Shown: piece after piece, positions 1-5,976 of the stretch
Position numbering within the stretch: the first letter of the stretch is position 1
How the letters are laid out: every line of letters starts with the position of its first letter
Assembly: GCA_002170825.1 (NCBI GenBank)
Contig: NHIA01000011.1
Location: 7,134 to 19,475 of the forward strand
DNA length: 12,342 bases
Source: Cyanobacteria bacterium TMED177
GTDB taxonomy: Bacteria > Cyanobacteriota > Cyanobacteriia > PCC-6307 > Cyanobiaceae
Direction: 5' to 3'
Made by a program: the position numbers and the translations under genes
The notes under the pieces: model-generated
Told to the model about the DNA's origin: nothing
Databases searched by the model: none
The model's input: the letters and a program-made list of their open reading frames with translations, nothing else

Positions 1-341
1 ACCTCGGCCGCACCGAACAGCATCTGGCGTTCACTGCGCTGGCGCTGAACACGATCCAGGCGGGTGCCCTCCTGCCAGTCCCGTACGGTCCAGACGCTTC
101 CATCGAGCTCCAGCAACTCGCCACATCGAGGAATCTGGGGATGGAGCAGAGACTGCAGCCGCGGCCAGATGCGCTTGAGCCGCTCCTGTGCCGTGGGCTG
201 ATCGACCTGACGGATGACAACGGGAATCTCCCCTGCCAAAACGTCCACCGCACGCCAGAGCAGACCTTGGACCGGATCAGGGCCTGAAAGGACTTCCTCC
301 AGGCGGTAACGCTCCGCGAGCACGGTGCCGGGACCGCTCAA
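1..341 (-). CDS. Protein kinase-like protein, N-terminal part (gene continues past the left edge)
   Basis: Partial gene: about 113 N-terminal residues are visible and the rest lies left of the window. The pattern follows the N-lobe of bacterial Ser/Thr kinases: an opening strand (VLAERYRLEEVL), a turn where the glycine-rich loop should be, LLWRAVD, then PVVIRQVD where active kinases have a VAxK strand, and later HPQIPRCGELLELDG and VRDWQEGTRLDRV, like the HPNIV / VMEYVEG.SL segments. Two things look degenerate: the loop (SGPDPVQGLLW) lacks GxGxxG, and the ATP-anchoring lysine position is arginine. I therefore infer a kinase fold that may be a pseudokinase; the catalytic loop is outside the window. 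The proposed start is TTG at 341 with an AGG about 8 nt upstream. The frame is open upstream to a TAG near 399-401 with no ATG. It is transcribed divergently from egtB. The kinase assignment rests on pattern recognition only. Confidence 0.5.
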   Translation of the reverse strand, partial: MSGPGTVLAERYRLEEVLSGPDPVQGLLWRAVDVLAGEIPVVIRQVDQPTAQERLKRIWPRLQSLLHPQIPRCGELLELDGSVWTVRDWQEGTRLDRVQRQRSERQMLFGAAE

Positions 342-414
342 AACGCCGACCTGTTGATGGGTTGATCGTAACGAGGCTGCGTCGATTGGCAGTGCGCTCT
401 AGGGTCCGCGGCGA
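342..414. promoter_or_regulatory. Divergent intergenic region between kinase-like gene and egtB
   Basis: This 73-bp gap must hold the 5' signals of both divergent genes. On the minus strand TACGAT (365-370) is a possible -10 box about 24 nt upstream of the TTG start; I see no matching -35 box. On the plus strand AGGG about 10 nt before the GTG of egtB is a plausible ribosome binding site, but I could not identify a convincing promoter. The boxes are inference. Confidence 0.3.
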
Positions 415-1578
415 GTGACGACCCGCGACTTGCTGCTGAACACCCTGCTGGAGGTGCGTCGTCGCAGCGAAGCACTGATTCAACCGCTTGAGCCTGAGGA
501 TCTGGGGTTGCAGGGCATGGCGGATGCCAGTCCGCCGAAATGGCATCTTGCGCACACCAACTGGTTTTTCGAGACCTTTTTGCTCCAGCCCCACCTGAGG
601 GGTCATCAACCCTGTGACCCGCGCTGGAGTTTTCAGTTCAATTCCTATTACGACACCGTCGGTGCGCGTCACCCCCGTCCCCAGCGCGGGCTGCTCAGCC
701 GGCCGGCAATCCAGGACGTCCTGGCCTGGCGTGAGAGCGTTGACCTCGGGTTGGCGACGTTGCTGAACGACCCCGCCGCCGAGCTGGTTGAACTGGCAGA
801 ACTGGGGCTTCAACACGAACAACAGCATCAGGAACTGCTGCTGATGGACCTGCTGGATGGCTTCAGCCGTCAGCCGCTAGAGCCCTGCTACTCCGCTGAC
901 GCCGACCTTGTCATCGAGCCCCTGTCCAATGGTTGGCTGACCTGTGAGGCCGCACTTGTGGAGATCGGTCATCACGGGCCTGGTTTCCACTTCGACAACG
1001 AAACCCCCCGCCATCGCGTGTGGTTGGACCGTTTTCAGCTCCAGAATGATCTGGTGAGCAACCGGCACTACCAGGCCTTCATCAGCGATGGCGGGTACAA
1101 ACGGCCGGAGCTCTGGATGAGTGAGGGCTGGAGCCTGTGCCAGCAGAACGGATGGGAGGCGCCCTGTTACTGGCGCGGGGACGACAACGAATTCACCCTG
1201 GCGGGCCTCCGCCCGCTGGACCCTGAGGCTCCTGTACGACATCTGAGCTGGTTTGAAGCCGATGCCTTCGCCCGCTGGAGTGGGGCGCGGCTGCCCTCGG
1301 AAGCGGAATGGGAGCATGCCTTAGTCATGCATGGCCCAGCTCTGTGCCATGCCCATGGAGCCCTTTGGCAGTGGACTGCCAGCCCCTACCGTCCCTATCC
1401 AGGCTTCAATCCACCAGCCGGTGCGATCGGTGAATACAACGGCAAGTTCATGAGTTCTCAGTTTGTACTGCGGGGCAGCTGCTGGCTGACGCCCCCAGGC
1501 CATGGGCGGGACACCTACAGAAATTTCTTCTCACCCGCCAGCCGCTGGATGGCCTCCGGCATCCGGCTGGCCCGATGA
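415..1578 (+). CDS. egtB: Ergothioneine biosynthesis protein EgtB (hercynine oxygenase / sulfoxide synthase)
   Basis: Non-haem iron enzyme that joins hercynine to a thiol donor (cysteine or gamma-glutamylcysteine, depending on subtype) using O2, giving a sulfoxide on the way to ergothioneine. The 387 residues show the two expected domains. The N-terminal DinB-like helical domain carries the three-histidine iron site: H47 in HLAHTNWFFETF, and H134/H138 in HEQQHQE. The C-terminal formylglycine-generating-enzyme-like (sulfatase-modifying factor) domain, about 175-387, contains LPSEAEWEHA, LWQWTASPY, GEYNGKFM, VLRGSCW, YRNFF and the terminal GIRLAR. Where the wider family usually has WEW, this protein has WQW. 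Start: GTG at 415 comes only five codons after an in-frame TAG, so no longer start is possible; AGGG lies about 10 nt upstream. The stop overlaps the egtD ATG (ATGA). No egtA, egtC or egtE is present, so the thiol donor and the C-S lyase step cannot be told from here. Confidence 0.95.
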   Translation: MTTRDLLLNTLLEVRRRSEALIQPLEPEDLGLQGMADASPPKWHLAHTNWFFETFLLQPHLRGHQPCDPRWSFQFNSYYDTVGARHPRPQRGLLSRPAIQDVLAWRESVDLGLATLLNDPAAELVELAELGLQHEQQHQELLLMDLLDGFSRQPLEPCYSADADLVIEPLSNGWLTCEAALVEIGHHGPGFHFDNETPRHRVWLDRFQLQNDLVSNRHYQAFISDGGYKRPELWMSEGWSLCQQNGWEAPCYWRGDDNEFTLAGLRPLDPEAPVRHLSWFEADAFARWSGARLPSEAEWEHALVMHGPALCHAHGALWQWTASPYRPYPGFNPPAGAIGEYNGKFMSSQFVLRGSCWLTPPGHGRDTYRNFFSPASRWMASGIRLAR

Positions 1579-2528
1579 CGATCGAGCTGCTGGATCTCCA
1601 TCCAGCACCGGCCGATCTCCGCCGGCTGGTGGAGCAGGGCCTGCAACAGACCCCGCGTCAGCTGCCGGCCTGGCTGCTGTACGACGCGGAGGGCTCGCGG
1701 CTGTTCTCGGAGATCTGCAAACAGCCCGAATACAGCCTCACCCGCACCGAGATCGCACTCCTCAGCACCCATGCCGATGCCATTGCCGCAGCCGTGGGCC
1801 CTGGGGTGATGGTTGAGTTCGGCATCGGCAACGCCCGCAAGGTCTCACCGCTGTTGAAAACGGGTCAGGTCACAACATTTGTGGCACTGGACATCAGCAC
1901 AACTGCGCTTCAGAACGCTCTGAAGGGCTTGGCAGACGAACACCCGGCCATCGCCATGTTGGGCATCTGCTGCGACCACAGCCAGCTCAGTGATCTACCT
2001 GAGCATCCATGGCTGACTGGGCAACGCCGCATCGGCTTCTTCCCTGGCAGTTCCCTCGGCAATTTCAGCCCGGAGGACGCCATCGAGCTGTTGCAGCGCT
2101 TCCGAGCGCTGCTGAAGGGAGGGCCTTTGCTGCTGGGACTGGATCAACCCCGAGATCCCCAGCTTCTTGAGGCGGCCTACAACGATGCGGCCGGGGTCTC
2201 CGCCGCCTTTGCCCGCAATCTGCTGATGCGGCTGAACCGTGACCTCCAGGGCAACATCAACCCGGATCTGTTCGCCTACGAAGCCCACTGGCAAGCCGAC
2301 AACAGTCGGATCGAAATGGCCCTGGTGAGCCTCTGCGACCAGACCATCCGACTGGCGGAACAACCCTGGACACTCCGCCGCGGCGACATCTGGATCACCG
2401 AACACAGCGTCAAATACAGCCCAGCCGCGGCGGCTGAGCTGGCCCAACGCGCCGGATGGCGCGTTCAGCACAGGTGGCATGACGCCGCCGATCAGGTCTC
2501 CCTGCATCTGCTGCTGCCGGCAGACTGA
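1575..2528 (+). CDS. egtD: L-histidine N-alpha-methyltransferase EgtD
   Basis: Transfers three methyl groups from S-adenosylmethionine to histidine to make hercynine, the substrate of EgtB; cytosolic. The 317 residues match the family in length and motifs. These are GSRLFSEICKQPEYSLTRTE near the N-terminus (substrate-pocket Tyr53), the SAM-binding EFGIGNARK (81-89), LDIS (105-108), FFPGSSLGNF (155-164), YNDAAGVSAAF (202-212, with Asn203 as the histidine-binding Asn), RIEMALVS (245-252), and ITEHSVKYSP (274-283), where Glu277 and Ser279 correspond to the imidazole-contacting Glu/Ser known in mycobacterial EgtD. The ATG overlaps the egtB stop by 4 bp, so the two are likely translationally coupled. 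The gene order egtB-egtD is the reverse of the reaction order. A further small gene begins 19 bp after the stop. Confidence 0.95.
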   Translation: MTIELLDLHPAPADLRRLVEQGLQQTPRQLPAWLLYDAEGSRLFSEICKQPEYSLTRTEIALLSTHADAIAAAVGPGVMVEFGIGNARKVSPLLKTGQVTTFVALDISTTALQNALKGLADEHPAIAMLGICCDHSQLSDLPEHPWLTGQRRIGFFPGSSLGNFSPEDAIELLQRFRALLKGGPLLLGLDQPRDPQLLEAAYNDAAGVSAAFARNLLMRLNRDLQGNINPDLFAYEAHWQADNSRIEMALVSLCDQTIRLAEQPWTLRRGDIWITEHSVKYSPAAAAELAQRAGWRVQHRWHDAADQVSLHLLLPAD

Positions 2529-2547
2529 CCGGGAATCGGGGGGCCTT

Positions 2548-2784
2548 ATGAAACAGGACGAACGTCGCTTGGCGATCAAGTCCCAGCGAGAACAGCTGAT
2601 CCATGCGCTGGAGGAGCTCTACATGGCTGCCTTTGATCGCCTGGGGGAACTGGAAGGTGAGATCGGGGAGGTGAAAGCAGCCCAGTTCACGCAGATGATC
2701 CTGAACTCGAAAACAGCTGCCATCGAGCCCCTGTTGAAAGAAATCGAGAAGCCGGTGATCACCACTCCGGGCGACGCATCATGA
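2548..2784 (+). CDS. Small helical protein of the ergothioneine operon
   Basis: 78 residues, charged and predicted by eye to be almost all helix (EELYMAAFDRLGELEGEIGEV...), with no signal peptide, membrane segment or cysteine. I chose ATG 2548 (MKQDERRLAI) because it follows a G-rich run (GGGGGG, about 5 nt upstream) and lies 19 bp past the egtD stop; the frame is open further up but that would place the start inside egtD. Its stop overlaps the next ATG (ATGA at 2781-2784), so it is coupled to the coiled-coil gene that follows. My recollection is that cyanobacterial homologues in this position are labelled 'hercynine metabolism small protein', a name taken from gene context rather than a shown activity. 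No enzymatic motif is visible; a structural or partner role is inference. Confidence 0.75.
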   Translation: MKQDERRLAIKSQREQLIHALEELYMAAFDRLGELEGEIGEVKAAQFTQMILNSKTAAIEPLLKEIEKPVITTPGDAS

Positions 2785-3257
2785 GCAACTGGCTGGATCA
2801 GCTGGAACGGGAGTTGGACCAAAGGCTGTCAGCCTTTTTACACAACAACCCTGTGCAGGAGGCGCTGTTCCGAGAACAGCACCAGCTCGACCGGGCCAGA
2901 GCTTTGCAGCGTCAACGCCAGCAGCTGCAGGCAGAAGCGGAAGAACAGCGCCGACAGCTGCTCTCCCTCGCCGAGGAAGTCCGGGCCTGGACCCAGCGCA
3001 CCCAGCGAGCGCGACAGGCCAACCAACCGGATCTTGCTCAGCGCGCTGAGCAGCATCTCGCCAACCTGATGGAACAGGGGCGAAACCTCTGGACTGACCT
3101 GGCCGATCTGGGCCGACGGTTCGAGGAGGTGGACGATCAGCTCACGGATCTGAAGCGACGTCAGAGTACGTCCAGATCAACGCTTGATGCTGACTGGGCT
3201 CAGTTCGAAGCCGAGCAGGAGCTTGAGCAACTGCGTCGGCAAGCAGGACTGAGCTGA
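2781..3257 (+). CDS. Coiled-coil protein of the ergothioneine operon (PspA-like helical pattern)
   Basis: 158 residues, nearly all helical, very rich in Q, R, E and L, with heptad-like runs from about residue 25 to 125, so a long coiled coil is likely. No cysteine, signal peptide or catalytic motif is seen. The segment around 84-128 (DLAQRAEQHLANL ... LADLGRRFEEVDDQLTDLKR) recalls the helical hairpin of PspA/IM30 proteins, a family of membrane-associated scaffolds; this is a visual resemblance, not a search result. Homologues next to egtD in picocyanobacteria are, as I recall, named 'hercynine metabolism protein' on context alone. The ATG overlaps the stop of the preceding small gene by 4 bp. 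It is the last gene of the egt operon, and its stop lies 1 bp from the stop of the converging gene. Plausible roles are a scaffold or membrane tether for EgtB/EgtD; the function is unknown. Confidence 0.8.
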   Translation: MSNWLDQLERELDQRLSAFLHNNPVQEALFREQHQLDRARALQRQRQQLQAEAEEQRRQLLSLAEEVRAWTQRTQRARQANQPDLAQRAEQHLANLMEQGRNLWTDLADLGRRFEEVDDQLTDLKRRQSTSRSTLDADWAQFEAEQELEQLRRQAGLS

Positions 3258-3258
3258 T

Positions 3259-3522
3259 TCAGGCCTTGGGAGCAGGTGGCTCGAGGCTCACTCCCTCGGG
3301 CGGCGGTGTTGGATCTGGATCAGCAATCAGCATGTGTTGCAGCACAATCTCAGGGCGCTCACTGTCGCGCCAACGGATGCGATAGGCCGGCATCTTGGTG
3401 CCACGGCTGGTGGTCTGCTCAACCGGCTCCATCACCCAACCCCGGCGGGAACGGCCCTGGGGGTTGCGCTTGACCACGGCATCGGCGTGCTTGAAGCGAA
3501 ACCCTACGCGCTCACCACTCAT
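3259..3522 (-). CDS. Small basic protein of unknown function downstream of lysS
   Basis: 87 residues, not recognised. The N-terminal two thirds is basic and looks like a small beta-rich domain (GERVGFRFKHADAVVKR, RRGWVMEPVE, MPAYRIRWRD, PEIVLQHML), which could be an SH3-like barrel. The C-terminal 20 residues are proline-rich (DPDPTPPPEG ... PPAPKA) and probably disordered. No membrane segment or cysteine is seen. Start: ATG at 3522, with an in-frame TAA about 30 nt upstream and no other ATG between; the Shine-Dalgarno is weak. It starts 27 bp after the lysS stop on the same strand and is probably co-transcribed with it. It runs tail-to-tail with the egt operon, its stop 1 bp away. The Y-x-I-x-W pattern and the codon use, similar to its neighbours, argue for a real gene; nothing shows what it does. 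Confidence 0.7.
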   Translation of the reverse strand: MSGERVGFRFKHADAVVKRNPQGRSRRGWVMEPVEQTTSRGTKMPAYRIRWRDSERPEIVLQHMLIADPDPTPPPEGVSLEPPAPKA

Positions 3523-3549
3523 GGGAAACGGACCATGCCACTGAGTGAA

Positions 3550-5058
3550 TTATCCCATTGCGGGGGAATCCTCCCCACGCGACTCCGGCCGCAGCAGCGG
3601 GAAAGCGATCACATCGCGGATCGAGGGGCTGTCGGTGAGCAACATCACCAGCCGATCGATGCCGATGCCAAGCCCCCCCGTGGGAGGCATGCCCACCTCA
3701 AGAGCATTGACGAAATCCTCATCGAGACCCTGGGCCTCCAGATCACCAGCCGCCTTGCGAACCTGCTGAGCCTCCAGGCGCTGACGCTGGTCTACCGGAT
3801 CGATGAGCTCACTGAAGGCATTGGCGGTCTCTCGGCCAACGATGAACAGCTCAAAGCGCTCCACCAGGCCAGGCTTGCTGCGGTGCTTGCGAGCAAGAGG
3901 GGAGATTTCGATCGGGTAATCCGTGACGAAGGTCGGCTGAATCAGGGATGCCTCCACCGCCTGTTCAAAGGCCTCGTTCAACAGACGGCCGACCGTATCC
4001 GCTTTATCTGGCACCCCAAGACCTGCAGCAACCATGGCCTCGGCGGCCTGCTCCCGACTCGCGAAACCGCTGAAGTCCAGGCCCGTGGCTTCCTCCACCA
4101 GCTCATGCATGGTGGCCCTGCGCCAGGGAGGCGTGAGGTCAATCTCGGTGCCTTGGTAGTCGATGCGAGTCCCGCCACACACTTGCTCGCTCACCGAGGC
4201 GATCATGGCCTCGGTGAGCTCCATCATCCCGTTGTAATCCGCGTAGGCCTGGTAGATCTCAACGGAGGTGAACTCGGGGTTGTGGCGTGTGCTGACCCCT
4301 TCGTTACGGAAGATCCGCCCCAGCTCATAGACCCGCTCGAAACCACCCACCACCAGCCTCTTGAGATGCAGCTCGGTGGCGATGCGCAGGTAGAGGGGCA
4401 GATCAAGGGTGTTGTGGTGGGTGATGAACGGACGGGCATCAGCGCCTCCGGCTTCCGACTGCAGTACGGGGGTTTCGATCTCGAGAAAATCCCGTTCATC
4501 CAGCCAGCGGCGGATGCCGCTCACCGTGCGTGCCCGCCGGCGGAATGTCTCCCGAGACTGGGGGGACACCACCAGATCCAGGTAGCGCTGGCGGTAGCGC
4601 TTTTCCACATCCGCCAAGCCATGCCACTTGTCCGGGAGGGGCTGCAGGCTCTTGCTGAGCATGCGCCAGTCGCGCACCTTGACGGACAGTTCACCGCGAT
4701 CGGTACGGCGCAGGGTGCCGGCGACGCCCAACCAATCGCCGGCATCCACCAGGCCGGTGATCTGCTTGAACCATCCCTCCTGCTGGGCCTCAAGGCCGGC
4801 CTTCTCCAAAAACAGCTGAAGCGTGCCGGTCTCATCCGCCAATGTGAAAAACGCGAGCTTGCCCATCCCCCGCCGCGTCATCACCCTTCCAGCCACGGAC
4901 ACGGTCTCGTCGCGTTCCTCGCCGTTGGGCAGATCGGCATGGGCCTCCTGCAGTGCCGCCATCCGATCACTTGGCTCAAACGTAAGCGCATAGGGACCCT
5001 GCCCCAGTTCTTCCAGCGCCCTTGATTTCTCCAGACGGGTGTCGCGTAGATCAGACAC
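3550..5058 (-). CDS. lysS: Lysine-tRNA ligase, class II
   Basis: Charges tRNA-Lys with lysine in the cytosol. The 502-residue protein has the usual class II LysRS plan: an N-terminal anticodon-binding OB fold (about 53-134: [28 protein letters not shown]), then the class II core with motif 1 (about 180-210, [18 protein letters not shown]), motif 2 (about 249-267, [20 protein letters not shown]) and motif 3 (about 457-473, [19 protein letters not shown]). The family signature RYRQRYLDL (154-162) is present. Start: GTG at 5058 ([12 protein letters not shown]), which gives the N-terminus expected in cyanobacteria; an extension upstream would meet the preceding gene. It lies 45 bp after a response-regulator gene and 27 bp before the small 87-aa gene, all on the minus strand. 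No anomaly seen. Confidence 0.97.
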   Translation of the reverse strand: MSDLRDTRLEKSRALEELGQGPYALTFEPSDRMAALQEAHADLPNGEERDETVSVAGRVMTRRGMGKLAFFTLADETGTLQLFLEKAGLEAQQEGWFKQITGLVDAGDWLGVAGTLRRTDRGELSVKVRDWRMLSKSLQPLPDKWHGLADVEKRYRQRYLDLVVSPQSRETFRRRARTVSGIRRWLDERDFLEIETPVLQSEAGGADARPFITHHNTLDLPLYLRIATELHLKRLVVGGFERVYELGRIFRNEGVSTRHNPEFTSVEIYQAYADYNGMMELTEAMIASVSEQVCGGTRIDYQGTEIDLTPPWRRATMHELVEEATGLDFSGFASREQAAEAMVAAGLGVPDKADTVGRLLNEAFEQAVEASLIQPTFVTDYPIEISPLARKHRSKPGLVERFELFIVGRETANAFSELIDPVDQRQRLEAQQVRKAAGDLEAQGLDEDFVNALEVGMPPTGGLGIGIDRLVMLLTDSPSIRDVIAFPLLRPESRGEDSPAMG

Positions 5059-5103
5059 AGCAGCAGAGGCACTCGCGCGCCATCTTGCCCGCTCGCGTCG
5101 AGA

Positions 5104-5865
5104 TCAACCCGTCGCTGCCGCCTCACCCATGCGCTGGGAGCAGTAACCGATCCCTCTCACCGTGAGGATCAACTCGGGATTACGTGGGTCCGGCTCAAGT
5201 TTGCCGCGAAGACGGGCGACGTAGACATCAACCACCCGCAGGTCTGCAGCGCGGCGAGGGGGATAGCCCCAGAGCTGCTCGAGAATCTCAGCACGGGGGA
5301 CCACCCGACCAGGGTCACGGAACAGCAGTTCCAGCAAACTGAATTCGGTGTAGGTGAGATTGATTCGCTCCGCCCCACGGTTGACCTGCCGTCGGTTGGT
5401 GTCCACCACCAGCTCGCCGAGTCTGAGCACACCTTGACCGGTCGGGATCTCGCGGCTTTCAACTTCTGCGGTCCCACGACCAACCCGGCGCAGGATGGTG
5501 GCGATACGGGCTTCCAGCTCCTTCGGACTGAAGGGCTTGGGCAAGTAATCATCAGCACCGAGATCCAGTCCCGCCACTTTTTCGGAGATGGCATCCACGG
5601 CCGACAGGAAGATGATCGGCACGCAGGATTCAGCACGAAGACGCCGGCAGACAGCGAAGCCATCCAGCTTCGGGAGCATCACGTCCAGCACCACTAAATC
5701 GGGTGAGTTCCAATGAAAGAGCTCCAGCGCCTGTTCGCCATCTTCGGCGCAGAGCACCGTGTAACCGGCGAGCTGAAGGCGCATGACCAAGACGCGACGA
5801 ACAGCTGCCTCGTCATCCACCACGAGGATCGTGGCTTTCGGTTGTGTCAGGTCGTCCTCGGACAT
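5104..5865 (-). CDS. OmpR/PhoB-family response regulator, RpaB-like paralogue
   Basis: Two-component transcription factor of 253 residues. Receiver domain (about 11-125): acidic pair in VVDDE (D17/D18), phospho-acceptor Asp61 in LVVLDVMLP, Ser88 and Lys110 (KPF), so all residues needed for phosphorylation are intact. C-terminal winged-helix DNA-binding domain (about 145-245): LTYTEFSLLELL, PRAEILEQLWGY, VVDVYVARLRGKLE and TVRGIGY. It resembles RpaB (same KPFSPKELEARI and DTNRRQV blocks), but the stretch LSAVDAISEKVAGLDLG differs from the RpaB form I recall (LTALGDVADRITGLELG), and RpaA is more distant still. I therefore treat it as a separate paralogue and give no symbol. ATG at 5865 was chosen; an adjacent in-frame TTG (5868) would add one residue. 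No sensor kinase is adjacent. lysS follows after 45 bp. Confidence 0.9.
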   Translation of the reverse strand: MSEDDLTQPKATILVVDDEAAVRRVLVMRLQLAGYTVLCAEDGEQALELFHWNSPDLVVLDVMLPKLDGFAVCRRLRAESCVPIIFLSAVDAISEKVAGLDLGADDYLPKPFSPKELEARIATILRRVGRGTAEVESREIPTGQGVLRLGELVVDTNRRQVNRGAERINLTYTEFSLLELLFRDPGRVVPRAEILEQLWGYPPRRAADLRVVDVYVARLRGKLEPDPRNPELILTVRGIGYCSQRMGEAAATG

Positions 5866-5973
5866 CAACCTGGCTTAACGAGTTGAAACCATACCGTTCA
5901 GGCCAAACCACTTGCCCCGAAAACGCTGCCCAGACGTGCTGTTTACTGATTGTCTTAAGAAATCAAGACTGGT
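5866..5973 (-). promoter_or_regulatory. Gap upstream of the response regulator; probable promoter region
   Basis: This 108-bp gap separates the mre/binding-protein cluster from the response regulator and is by far the largest break on this strand here, so a separate promoter is likely. TATGGT on the minus strand (5888-5893), about 23 nt upstream of the ATG, is a possible -10 box; I see no good -35. I looked for paired HLR1-type (RpaB-binding) repeats and found none convincing. Confidence 0.35.
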
Positions 5974-5976
5974 TCA
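5947..5976 (-). terminator. Weak inverted repeat at the end of the binding-protein gene
   Basis: Forward-strand GTCTT (5952-5956) and AAGAC (5965-5969) pair around an 8-nt loop, and CTGA (5947-5950) can pair with TCAG (5974-5977) outside an unequal internal loop. It overlaps the stop codon of the solute-binding gene. The stem is short and A/T-rich and no U tract follows on the minus strand, so it is at best a weak terminator or an mRNA 3'-end protecting stem. Confidence 0.25.

Noticed and set aside
3334..5025. 563-codon open frame on the plus strand opposite lysS
   Set aside because: It lies almost wholly antisense to lysS, whose motifs are unambiguous. Its translation is low-complexity (His/Gly/Pro/Leu rich) with no recognisable domain, which fits a mirror of GC-rich codon use rather than a gene.
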